Shown: positions 1 through 6,496 of the stretch, piece by piece
Layout: the number at the start of each line of letters is the position of its first letter
How positions within the stretch are numbered: the first letter of the stretch is position 1
Assembly (NCBI GenBank): GCA_025656895.1
Contig: JAHXHF010000255.1
Coordinates: 1-7,712 of the forward strand
Reading direction: 5' to 3'
Source of the DNA: a gamma proteobacterium symbiont of Bathyaustriella thionipta
Lineage (GTDB): Bacteria; Pseudomonadota; Gammaproteobacteria; Chromatiales; Chromatiaceae
DNA length: 7,712 bases
Position numbers and translations under genes: made by a program
Notes under the pieces: model-generated
The model's database searches: none
Told to the model about the DNA's origin: nothing
The model's input: the letters and a program-made list of their open reading frames with translations, nothing else

Positions 1-53
1 CGCGTGGCCAAAAATGCAGGCAATTGACTGAATTCGACGGCGGGCGGGGTCAT
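1..53 (-). CDS. 5' end of a divergent gene, unidentified (partial, runs off the left edge)
   Basis: An ATG at 53-51 opens a minus-strand frame that stays open to the window edge and gives 17 residues, MTPPAVEFSQLPAFLAT. A purine-rich GAGGGG at 61-56 lies just upstream; its GAGG part is four bases from the ATG, slightly short but usable as a ribosome binding site. The direction is divergent from znuA. The visible part is too short to assign a family. A start of a homoserine-kinase-like protein crossed my mind, but nothing here is diagnostic. The plus strand of the same codons is also open (3-125) but has no recognisable content. Existence of the gene is an inference from start codon, ribosome site and open frame. 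Confidence 0.4.
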   Translation of the reverse strand, partial: MTPPAVEFSQLPAFLAT

Positions 54-215
54 AGCCCCTCGAAAATAGCGAGTTTTCTGCCGGACACTAGCTATGCCCA
101 ACTGAATAAGAATGCGTTGTCTTAGTCTCAAGATAGCCTCACTGGTGGTAAGTCTGATCCTGATTTTTTTATATATGGTTGCATGCAGGAAATCTGTTCA
201 TTTATCTTTCGCTTA

Positions 216-232
216 TTATGTTATAACATAAC
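216..232. promoter_or_regulatory. Predicted Zur operator upstream of znuACB-zur
   Basis: Bases 216-231 (TTATGTTATAACATAA) are a perfect 16-bp palindrome. Bases 220-232 (GTTATAACATAAC) match the gammaproteobacterial Zur box GTTATANTATAAC at all but one defined position. The site overlaps -10-like hexamers (TATTAT at 214-219 and TATAAC at 222-227), so a bound repressor would block RNA polymerase. It sits 45 bases before the preferred znuA ATG, and the operon ends in zur, so autoregulation is expected. I could not settle a convincing -35 element; TTGCAT at 179-184 is the best candidate and is weak. The rest of the 54-215 spacer shows only an AT-rich stretch (about 161-178) and an 8-bp palindrome TGCATGCA at 180-187. 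Confidence 0.8.
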
Positions 233-276
233 AATTATACAGCTTGGGTTTCAGGAAAATTATTCATTTTTTTACT

Positions 277-1122
277 ATGTTACGTATCGCATTTTTTCTT
301 CTGCTGTTTTGGCCTTTTGTGGTTTGTGCCAGGCCACTGCAGGTTTTTGTCAGCGTGCCGCCTCTCAAGACCTTTGTGCAAAAAGTTGCCGGCGCACAGG
401 CTCAGGTCCGGGTTATGCTGCAGGCCGGCCACAACCCGGTGACCTATGACCCGACGCCCCGGCAGATCAGCGCACTGGCACAAACACAGTTATATATACG
501 CATCGGTGTGCCTTACGAAACGGTCTGGATGCAACGTATTCAGGCCATTCAACCCTGCATGATTATTCTGGATGCCCGTAAAGGCATTCATCTGCCGGAC
601 AATCAGCCAGGGCTGCACACACATCATGGCGCAGAAGAACATGACCCGCATATCTGGACCAGCCCTTTGCTGGCCAAACAAATAGCTGCCAATATTCGTA
701 ATGCACTGATTAAACTGGATCCGGCTCAGCGTCCATCCTATGAGCAGAATTATAAACACTTTGCCGGGGAACTTGACTCATTAGACAAAGATATTCGCAA
801 GCAACTGAGCGGTCTCAAACAGCGTACATTCATGGTTTTTCATCCGGCCTGGGGGTATTTTGCCGAAACCTATCACCTCAGCCAGATTGCCATTCAGCAT
901 GAAGGCAAACAGACAGGAGCCAAAAGCTTGATTCATCTCATTGAACAGGCGCGTGCAGCCAACATCAAAACCATTATTGTACAACCTCAGTTCGATCAGA
1001 AATCAGCTCGTCAACTGGCACGGGCTATCGATGGGCGCGTGGTTGCTATTGACCCCCTTTCCACTGACTATTTTTCCACATTGCGGCATCTGAGTGCCGT
1101 GATTGCCGCAGACACACATTGA
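277..1122 (+). CDS. znuA: Zinc ABC transporter, periplasmic substrate-binding protein (ZnuA-like)
   Basis: This cluster A-I binding protein captures zinc in the periplasm and hands it to the ZnuB permease. With the ATG at 277 it is 281 residues. Residues 1-18 form a clean signal peptide (MLR, hydrophobic core, cleavage after VCA). Seen family features are a short His-rich loop (H114, H116, H117, H122), the DPHIW motif with H125, FHPAWGYF with H189, and the late DP motif with D259. The usual first ligand motif (PH followed by T/S-Y-E-P) reads GHNPVTYDP at 51-59, so the expected His is Val55 and a His lies three residues earlier at H52. A TTG at 244 would add 11 residues, but it has no ribosome site and begins 12 bases after the operator. 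The ATG also lacks a well-spaced site (AGGAAA at 253-258 is 18 bases away), so the start is uncertain. It is the first gene of the operon. Zinc rather than manganese is inferred from the Zur box, zur and the His loop. Confidence 0.88.
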   Translation: MLRIAFFLLLFWPFVVCARPLQVFVSVPPLKTFVQKVAGAQAQVRVMLQAGHNPVTYDPTPRQISALAQTQLYIRIGVPYETVWMQRIQAIQPCMIILDARKGIHLPDNQPGLHTHHGAEEHDPHIWTSPLLAKQIAANIRNALIKLDPAQRPSYEQNYKHFAGELDSLDKDIRKQLSGLKQRTFMVFHPAWGYFAETYHLSQIAIQHEGKQTGAKSLIHLIEQARAANIKTIIVQPQFDQKSARQLARAIDGRVVAIDPLSTDYFSTLRHLSAVIAADTH

Positions 1123-1883
1123 TGACCGCCACGAATAACATTATTCAGCTGCAGGATGTAACCTTTTCCTATGCTGCGGCTCCGGTATTGGAATCTATTC
1201 AACTGGATGTAAAAGAAGGTGAATTTCTCGGCATTGTCGGCCCCAATGCCGGGGGCAAAAGCACTCTGCTCAAGCTGATTCTGGGCTTGCACAAACCTCA
1301 ATCCGGGCACATTCGGATTTTGGGACAAGATCCCCGCAAAGCACAACGCTTACTGGGTTATGTACCCCAATACCCCGGTTTTTCCCGTGATTTTCCAATA
1401 ACTGTTGAGCAGCTTGTACTGCTTGGCCGTTTGGGATTTCATGCGCCATCGGGCTGGTTAGCCATGTTTCGACCGGGGCGCTACAGCCAACAGGATCACA
1501 GCGCAGTAAAAAACGCCTTGCAGGAAGTAGAAGCCGATCACCTCGCCAGTCGCCAGATTGCGGGGCTCTCCGGTGGAGAACTGCAGCGCGTGTTGCTGGC
1601 GCGCGCATTAGTGGGTGAACCCCGTATCCTGATTCTGGATGAGCCAACCGCTAACATAGACCAGCGGCTGGAAAGTGAAATTTTTGAGCTGCTGAAACAA
1701 CTGCATGAACGCATGACTATTCTGGTGGTATCCCATGATATTGGCTTTATTTCCAGCTATGTGACACAGGTAGCCTGTATCAACCGCACCCTGATGTGTC
1801 ACAACACCGATTCAGTCGATGGGGCGATGATTCAAAACCTTTACGGAGAGCATGTGCGCATGGTGGCACATGATCATCATTAA
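1122..1883 (+). CDS. znuC: Zinc ABC transporter, ATP-binding protein (ZnuC)
   Basis: This is the cytoplasmic ATPase that powers zinc import through ZnuB. The 253 residues carry every ABC motif in order: Walker A GPNAGGKST (40-48), Q-loop YVPQ (80-83), signature LSGGE (149-153), Walker B ILILDEP (169-175) and H-loop SHD (204-206). Walker A reads NAGGKS where NGAGKS is usual; the GxxxxGKS pattern is intact, so activity is expected. The C-terminus is His-rich (H244, then HDHH at 250-253), which may bind metal, though that is only a guess. The ATG at 1122 overlaps the znuA stop by one base (TGATG). A TTG at 1119 would add one residue, but the overlapped ATG fits translational coupling better. No Shine-Dalgarno sequence is visible, so translation probably depends on ribosomes ending znuA. 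Confidence 0.93.
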   Translation: MTATNNIIQLQDVTFSYAAAPVLESIQLDVKEGEFLGIVGPNAGGKSTLLKLILGLHKPQSGHIRILGQDPRKAQRLLGYVPQYPGFSRDFPITVEQLVLLGRLGFHAPSGWLAMFRPGRYSQQDHSAVKNALQEVEADHLASRQIAGLSGGELQRVLLARALVGEPRILILDEPTANIDQRLESEIFELLKQLHERMTILVVSHDIGFISSYVTQVACINRTLMCHNTDSVDGAMIQNLYGEHVRMVAHDHH

Positions 1884-2756
1884 ATGAGCGATTTTTTCTC
1901 GGCACTGGCCCTGTATGGTTTTCTGCAAACAGCTGTGCTGGCCGGCTTACTGGCCAGTGTCGGCTGTGGTGTTATGGGCACCTATGTGGTGGTCAAACGC
2001 ATTGCCTTTCTGGCCGGCGGTATTGCCCATTCCGTATTAGGCGGCATGGGCGCGGCCGTCTATTTTGGATTTGATCCGCTCAGTGGCGCGCTCTTTGCCG
2101 CTATTCTTTCTGCCCTGCTGATTGGCTGGGTACGGCTGCAATGGCAACAACAGGAAGACACGCTGATCAGTGCGCTGTGGGCCATCGGCATGGCGGTGGG
2201 TATTCTTTTTATCAGCCAGACACCGGGCTATCAATCGGATCTGATGAGCTATCTGTTCGGCAATATTCTTATGGTTTCAAAACAAAGTCTGTGGCTCATG
2301 GCGACTTTGGATGTTTTATTGATTTTGATTGTTTCCGCTTATCACCGGCAATTTCTGGCGGTGGTCTTTGATGAAGAATTTGCCCGCTTGCGGGGTATTC
2401 CGGTGCGCTTTTTCTATCTGCTATTGCTGGTCATGGTGGCGCTGACGGTTGTTCTGTTAATTCAGGTTGTCGGGCTGATACTGGTTTTGGCATTACTCAC
2501 ACTGCCCGCCGCCATTGCCGCGCATTATGTACATTCCATCGGCAAAATGATGCTGTTATCCACCCTGCTGGGCAGTCTCTTCAGTGTCTGCGGACTGGCC
2601 TTATCCTATCAGCCTGATTTACCGGCCGGCCCCAGCATTATTTTACTGGCCGGTGCCGCCTATATTCTATCCGCCCTGTTCAGCCATGCCTGGTTACGCC
2701 ATAAAAGACGTACCGCCATCACACAGTATCAAACCGCTGGAGGCCGTAATGAATAA
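1884..2756 (+). CDS. znuB: Zinc ABC transporter, permease (ZnuB)
   Basis: This is the inner-membrane permease of the zinc importer, in the metal-specific ABC-3 family. It has 290 residues, normal for the family. Hydrophobic segments lie at about 10-36, 53-84, 94-112, 134-152, 178-211, 222-240 and 248-267, some of them long enough for two helices. Family landmarks include the conserved stretch around VVKRIAFLAGGIAHSVLGG (36-54), YLFGNIL (123-129), the cytoplasmic coupling segment DEEFARLRG (163-171) that should contact ZnuC, and DLPAGPSIIL near the end (245-254). The ATG follows the znuC stop with no gap and has only a distant GGTGG upstream, so coupling to znuC is likely. Its last eight bases overlap zur. 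Confidence 0.92.
   Translation: MSDFFSALALYGFLQTAVLAGLLASVGCGVMGTYVVVKRIAFLAGGIAHSVLGGMGAAVYFGFDPLSGALFAAILSALLIGWVRLQWQQQEDTLISALWAIGMAVGILFISQTPGYQSDLMSYLFGNILMVSKQSLWLMATLDVLLILIVSAYHRQFLAVVFDEEFARLRGIPVRFFYLLLLVMVALTVVLLIQVVGLILVLALLTLPAAIAAHYVHSIGKMMLLSTLLGSLFSVCGLALSYQPDLPAGPSIILLAGAAYILSALFSHAWLRHKRRTAITQYQTAGGRNE
2739..2743 (+). promoter_or_regulatory. Ribosome binding site that fixes the zur start
   Basis: GGAGG lies inside the 3' end of znuB, five bases before the ATG at 2749. It is the strongest Shine-Dalgarno sequence in the operon. It argues for the 152-residue Zur over a longer reading from upstream in the same frame, which would run through 165 bases of znuB. An independent site lets the repressor be translated at its own rate even though it shares the importer mRNA. 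Confidence 0.8.
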
Positions 2757-3207
2757 AAATAAAGACTTACAGATACTGTGCCGGGCCGAACAATTATGTG
2801 AAGGTCGTGGTGTGCGCCTGACCGCTTCCAGGCGCGGCGTACTGGAACTGTTGTGCCAGTCTGACAAGCCGCTAAGTGCCTATGATATTCTGGATCTCAT
2901 GCACACTTCGGGTAAAAAACCCGCGCCACCCACCGTTTACCGCGCGCTCGATTTTCTGCTGCAACAAGGCCTGGCTCACAAAATTGAAAGCCTGCATGCT
3001 TTTGTCGGCTGCGCGCACCCGGAACATCCGCATTGCAGTCAATTTCTGATTTGTTCTGATTGCGGTCTGGTTAGCGAAGTTGAAAATGACGCCATCAGCA
3101 GCAGCTTGCGCGATGCTGAAAAAGCCATGGGATTCACCACACAAAGACCGGTTGTGGAACTGTTGGGTGTTTGTGCAAAATGTACGGCCCACCAGACTTG
3201 TAAATAA
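2749..3207 (+). CDS. zur: Zinc uptake regulator Zur (Fur family)
   Basis: This zinc-sensing DNA-binding repressor controls zinc import. The 152 residues start at the ATG after GGAGG. The N-terminal winged helix includes KPAPPTVYRALDFLLQQG (57-74), nearly identical to my recollection of the E. coli Zur recognition region. The metal sites align well: structural Zn ligands C102, C105, C142 and C145, and regulatory site H77, C88, H95 and E110, matching E. coli H77, C88, H96 and E111 with one residue deleted between C88 and the next His. A further C151 lies near the end. This ligand set separates Zur from Fur and PerR. It overlaps the znuB stop by eight bases (ATGAATAA). Its stop lies 12 bases from that of the convergent neighbour. 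With the operator at 216-232, it should repress its own operon. Confidence 0.94.
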   Translation: MNKNKDLQILCRAEQLCEGRGVRLTASRRGVLELLCQSDKPLSAYDILDLMHTSGKKPAPPTVYRALDFLLQQGLAHKIESLHAFVGCAHPEHPHCSQFLICSDCGLVSEVENDAISSSLRDAEKAMGFTTQRPVVELLGVCAKCTAHQTCK

Positions 3208-3219
3208 TACTATTCGTCT

Positions 3220-3528
3220 TTAACGACCTGATTTATTGCCTACCGCGTTCAATTTGATGAGCACTATATAAAGCAAAAGGCCGATAAAAATACCGGCTCC
3301 CCATCCTTGCCGGTAGTCCAGAATATTATTGGCCGCGTTCATCAATAACAAAAAAACTCCGACTCCAAGTGCCAGAAAAAATACAAACAGACTCAGGCCA
3401 AGAAACCACTCGGCTATTACACTTAAGCGAAACCTTTCTACAATCACTCCCGATAAGCGCAATACCGGTATCAGAGAAAGACCGAATCCTGTTCCAGATA
3501 ATATGCCAAGAATCAGATCAGCATTCAT
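3220..3528 (-). CDS. Small membrane protein of unknown function (102 aa)
   Basis: I do not recognise this protein. It is strongly hydrophobic, with three likely membrane segments at about residues 4-23, 36-62 and 76-92 and a short basic tail ending KSGR. Loops contain RLSGVIVERFRLS and NNILDYRQGWG. No Cys or enzymatic motif is visible. The start is set at the ATG 3528-3526, because CAAGG at 3540-3536 is seven bases away; the ATG two codons earlier is only one base from that site. It lies 24 bases after the stop of the CHASE2-GGDEF gene and is probably the last gene of that unit. It could be an accessory subunit of the cyclase, but this is only inferred from position. Confidence 0.72.
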   Translation of the reverse strand: MNADLILGILSGTGFGLSLIPVLRLSGVIVERFRLSVIAEWFLGLSLFVFFLALGVGVFLLLMNAANNILDYRQGWGAGIFIGLLLYIVLIKLNAVGNKSGR

Positions 3529-3535
3529 ATGCATA

Positions 3536-3540
3536 CCTTG
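3536..3540 (-). promoter_or_regulatory. Ribosome binding site deciding the start of the 102-aa membrane protein
   Basis: CAAGG on the minus strand lies seven bases before the ATG at 3528 and one base before an earlier in-frame ATG at 3534. Spacing favours the downstream ATG and removes a Met-His pair from the protein. Confidence 0.5.
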
Positions 3541-3552
3541 TTCAAGGGAAAA

Positions 3553-5157
3553 TTAATAAGGATTCAAACAGAGTTCAGCCTCATTCATGGGCTGCGCCGA
3601 ATGTACCCGGTTTCTACCCGCATGCTTGGCTGCGTACAGGGCTTCATCGGCCTGCGCCACTAACCAGTCACTTGAATGGCGATGGCCGGGGACAACCGTA
3701 GCTACCCCCTGGCTGACCGCCACCTTGGCAATACGACCGCCGCCCTGATGTTCTATATCCAATGCCAGTACCGCCAGTCTGATTTGCTCGGCAATTTTCA
3801 AGGCTGCTTTATGATCAGCGCCCGGTAGAATATAAATAAATTCCTCTCCACCATAACGTGCAGCCAGATCACGCGAACGACGGGTGAATTTTGCTAATTG
3901 CGCCGCAATCTGTGACAAGGCTTTGTCCCCGGCCGTATGTCCGTATTGGTCGTTATAGGCTTTGAAACGATCCACATCCAGCATAACCAGCGACAGCGGC
4001 TCTGCAGAACGCACACCCAGGTCCCATTCACGTTGCAAAACATTCTGAAAGGTGCGCCGATTGGCAATACCGGTAAGACCATCCTGATGTGCCTGGCGAT
4101 GTAATAAATGCCACTGTGAAGCCGCACGCAACAGACTGGCCGATAACAGGGCTATCAGAATAGAAGCGGGCGGCAGCCAGATTCTGCCCAGCAACATAAA
4201 CAGAATACTGAGCAGCAACAGCAAACTGCCGGCAAGTGTCATCTGCCGAAGAATATGCGTCGCATCACCCCACAGCACCAGCCTTAGCAAAAGCAGAGTC
4301 AGTATAACCAGCAACAGGTTCCGTGCCGTACCTTCCAGCGGTTTTACCAGATCGCCATTCAGCATAAGCTGGGTTAGCCAGGCCTGTACTTCAATACCGG
4401 ACAGGCTTCGCCCCATCATGGCCAAGCCCACCATCAAACGCGAAGCAATACCGGTTGCACTGACCCCCACAATAACGAATTTGTTGGCCAGCTTGTCTTT
4501 TCCCACTTTGCCGCTGATCACATCATGATAGGAATAATGTTCCAAATTCAGGCCGCTGGCCGGAAAGGGGGTCATCATGCTGTTTGTTTGCGGGATCAAA
4601 TCCCGGCTGGAAGCATGAACCTGTAACAAAGCCACCGGTAAAACCGGCCATCCCAGACCTTCTTCCACATGTACCTGCAAACGCCGCAAGCGCCAGTCTT
4701 CGTCCAGCTTCAGTCCTTTATCCGCAACACCGGCAACCACTTGCCAAAGTGTCTCGTAAGGGGTGCGACCGTTAAGCGTACTGACAATGGTCGGTGGCCC
4801 GGCGGCTACCGCCCTGGCAAACGCGTAGTCACCTTCAGGATGTGCTCTGTCCGGCTCGATAAACAGAATGTCATAAGCAATGGCGCGCGCATCGGATGCC
4901 GTTAAAACCTGCTGCAGATGCGCCATTTTATCGCGTGACCAGGGCCAGCGCCCCTGTTCAGCCAGATCATCATCACCAATATCAATCAACACCACAGTAT
5001 GATCAGGATGATAGGACAACAGGCCGGAAATCTGATCAAACAGGGGACGATTGATGGCCCTTACAAAGGCAGAATCCGCCAGCACCCAGGCCAATGCGGT
5101 CAATAAAACAACCACCAGCCAACGACTGTAAAGATTGGAAAAATTCAAACGTGACAT
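3553..5157 (-). CDS. CHASE2 sensor diguanylate cyclase (membrane-bound GGDEF protein)
   Basis: This predicted inner-membrane enzyme makes c-di-GMP from two GTP in response to a periplasmic or envelope signal. It has 534 residues. TM1 is at about 12-28, followed by a large CHASE2 domain outside the membrane (about 30-278; VVLIDIGDDDLAEQGRWPWSR at about 55-75 and AYDILF at 94-99 are typical). Three close TM helices follow (about 279-297, 306-324, 328-346), then the GGDEF domain (about 355-518). Active-site features include DGLTGIANRR (359-368), metal-binding D394 in LDVDRFK, N402/D403, D411 and the signature GGEEF (436-440). An RxxD inhibitory site is present at R427-D430, exactly five residues before GGEEF, so product inhibition is expected. 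No EAL or HD-GYP domain follows. The ATG at 5157 overlaps the upstream stop as TGATG; an in-frame start at 5190 would overlap the neighbour by 34 bases and is less likely. The LysM-FecR gene upstream is its probable periplasmic partner. Confidence 0.9.
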   Translation of the reverse strand: MSRLNFSNLYSRWLVVVLLTALAWVLADSAFVRAINRPLFDQISGLLSYHPDHTVVLIDIGDDDLAEQGRWPWSRDKMAHLQQVLTASDARAIAYDILFIEPDRAHPEGDYAFARAVAAGPPTIVSTLNGRTPYETLWQVVAGVADKGLKLDEDWRLRRLQVHVEEGLGWPVLPVALLQVHASSRDLIPQTNSMMTPFPASGLNLEHYSYHDVISGKVGKDKLANKFVIVGVSATGIASRLMVGLAMMGRSLSGIEVQAWLTQLMLNGDLVKPLEGTARNLLLVILTLLLLRLVLWGDATHILRQMTLAGSLLLLLSILFMLLGRIWLPPASILIALLSASLLRAASQWHLLHRQAHQDGLTGIANRRTFQNVLQREWDLGVRSAEPLSLVMLDVDRFKAYNDQYGHTAGDKALSQIAAQLAKFTRRSRDLAARYGGEEFIYILPGADHKAALKIAEQIRLAVLALDIEHQGGGRIAKVAVSQGVATVVPGHRHSSDWLVAQADEALYAAKHAGRNRVHSAQPMNEAELCLNPY

Positions 5158-6458
5158 CAGGGCAACCACAATTCCAGTGGTTCGGACCATGCATCTACAG
5201 AGCCATCGGCCGCTACACTGCTAACACGCACATAACCCTGTCCACGCAGGCCGGGAGGCCACCACATCCACGGCTGATAAAGATAAAAATCAATCACCTT
5301 ACTGTTAAAGTCAGGGGTTTCAGACCATTGCAGGTGATATACAGCGCCCGGCTCGGCCGCTGCCCAGTGCAGCATCAAACCATCCGCTGTGAACCAGGCC
5401 GTGGGCGCAGACGCCAGGACTGCGGGCAAAGGTTCCTGTACCTGAATGCGGGAAATGGCATTGCGGCCATGAAAACCTTGCGCATCAATCGCATGGATAC
5501 GTAACCAATAAGAACCCTCGGCTAAATCATCCAATGTCAGTGCCGCCTTTGGGCTTGTTTGAGTGCTAATCTGTTGATGAAATTGCTCATCACTGGCCAC
5601 TTGCACCTGATAGACAGAAGCGCCTTTTACCGCGGACCAGTGTAGATTCACTGAACCGGCCGGAAATTCGCCACCCGGTAAATCAGCGGGCGCGGCCAGC
5701 AGTTGACGGGGTGCCGAAGGTGCCTGGTTATGCCGTACGCGGCTGCCAAAATCTTTATTGACGGCTACTTTTCCCTGCTCATTGGCCAGCAGCACCTGAC
5801 CGTGCAGCACTTCACTGCGCATACTGTCATTATCCTCTACCTGTACCCGGAAATGAGTCCCGCGTACCGAGGTGGTGGCCTGCGGCGTTTCCACCACAAA
5901 CCCCAGGTCCTGCGGGCGCTGTGGATTAACCCGCAGTTCAGTAGTCCCACGGCTCTGAATGATATAAGCCCCGCTGGATGGTGGTTCAACAACAAACTGG
6001 ATCTTGCGAAAATCCAGTAGGGTATTGCTGCCCATCTGGATTTCAGATTCATCCCTGAGCGCAATCACCGCATGCGACTCATCACCGGTCTGTACCTGAT
6101 CACCGGCTGCAACAGCCTCATCCAACTGTGCCTGATGCGCCTTGCCACCCGCATGCGACAGGCTGACCTGGCCTTGAACCACCAGCAAATGACCCTGGGC
6201 CGAACGCTTGCGCAGCCAGGACATAGGTACTTGCAAAACCGTACCGGGCTGCAGCTCTCTGGCTACCGGAATCTGGTTGAGTTTTTGCACAGCGGCCCAA
6301 CTTTCGGGATCTTTCAGATAAAAATGGCTGAAGGTCCAGATAGTATCGCCCGGCTTCACCTTGTAGTGGAACATGGCCTCGCCGCCTTCCTGCGCCACCA
6401 ACAGAGGCGCTGCCAGCATCAGCAGGGCAATAAACAGCAAGTAAACAATTTTTTTCAT
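5157..6458 (-). CDS. Secreted LysM-FecR protein with two fibronectin-III-like domains
   Basis: This 433-residue protein is probably periplasmic and probably binds peptidoglycan. A signal peptide covers residues 1-22 (MKK, hydrophobic core, LVA cut site); there is no lipobox and no later membrane segment. The LysM domain spans about 30-78 (YKVKPGDTIW at 32-41, ELQPGTVLQVP at 68-78). A FecR-type domain follows at about 116-212, with GDQVQTGDESHAVIAL (119-134) and the typical ETPQATTSVRGTHFRV (190-205). Two beta-rich repeats, about 250-343 and 347-432, resemble fibronectin type III (NLHWSAVKGASVYQVQV at 271-287; LMLHWAAAEPGAVYHLQW at 361-378). This is not a FecA/FecI-type siderophore anti-sigma factor: no sigma factor or receptor is nearby. 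LysM-FecR proteins next to CHASE2 proteins are a recurring arrangement as I recall, so a role in presenting a cell-wall signal to the cyclase is inferred. Its stop overlaps the cyclase start by one base. Confidence 0.88.
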   Translation of the reverse strand: MKKIVYLLFIALLMLAAPLLVAQEGGEAMFHYKVKPGDTIWTFSHFYLKDPESWAAVQKLNQIPVARELQPGTVLQVPMSWLRKRSAQGHLLVVQGQVSLSHAGGKAHQAQLDEAVAAGDQVQTGDESHAVIALRDESEIQMGSNTLLDFRKIQFVVEPPSSGAYIIQSRGTTELRVNPQRPQDLGFVVETPQATTSVRGTHFRVQVEDNDSMRSEVLHGQVLLANEQGKVAVNKDFGSRVRHNQAPSAPRQLLAAPADLPGGEFPAGSVNLHWSAVKGASVYQVQVASDEQFHQQISTQTSPKAALTLDDLAEGSYWLRIHAIDAQGFHGRNAISRIQVQEPLPAVLASAPTAWFTADGLMLHWAAAEPGAVYHLQWSETPDFNSKVIDFYLYQPWMWWPPGLRGQGYVRVSSVAADGSVDAWSEPLELWLP

Positions 6459-6490
6459 CGCACAGCTACCCGGTTCTGTTTTAGCAGGCC

Positions 6491-6496
6491 ATTATA
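6491..6496 (-). promoter_or_regulatory. Perfect -10 hexamer of a likely promoter for the LysM-FecR/cyclase unit
   Basis: The minus strand reads TATAAT here, inside the 74-base gap between the DUF6498 gene and the LysM-FecR gene. Transcription would start around 6484, giving a leader of about 25 bases before the ATG at 6458. No good -35 element is present at the right distance (only a three-of-six match), so an activator or a weak basal promoter is possible. This suggests the last three genes can be transcribed apart from the glutaredoxin-DUF6498 pair. Confidence 0.5.

Noticed and set aside
59..78. Small hairpins (CTCG/CGAG and GAAAA/TTTTC) followed by four T, as a possible terminator
   Set aside because: Stems of four or five base pairs are too weak, and the region overlaps the ribosome site of the divergent gene.
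3..125. Plus-strand open frame from the left edge to TAG at 123-125, possibly the end of an upstream gene
   Set aside because: It uses several rare codons, resembles no known C-terminus, and is codon-aligned antisense to the minus-strand start that has a ribosome site. Only the minus reading was kept, at low confidence.
244..276. TTG start extending ZnuA by 11 residues
   Set aside because: No ribosome site precedes it, it begins 12 bases after the Zur box, and the ATG at 277 gives a cleaner signal peptide. It remains possible.
2584..2748. Longer Zur reading with a 55-residue N-terminal extension inside znuB
   Set aside because: The extension has no Fur-family resemblance, and GGAGG five bases before the ATG at 2749 fixes the start.
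5158..5190. Upstream start for the CHASE2 cyclase
   Set aside because: It would overlap the LysM-FecR gene by 34 bases. The TGATG junction at 5159-5155 matches the other gene junctions in the cluster.
5157..6458. FecR domain as part of an iron-citrate anti-sigma system
   Set aside because: There is no sigma factor or TonB-dependent receptor nearby, and the LysM and fibronectin-like domains plus the CHASE2 neighbour point to a different role.
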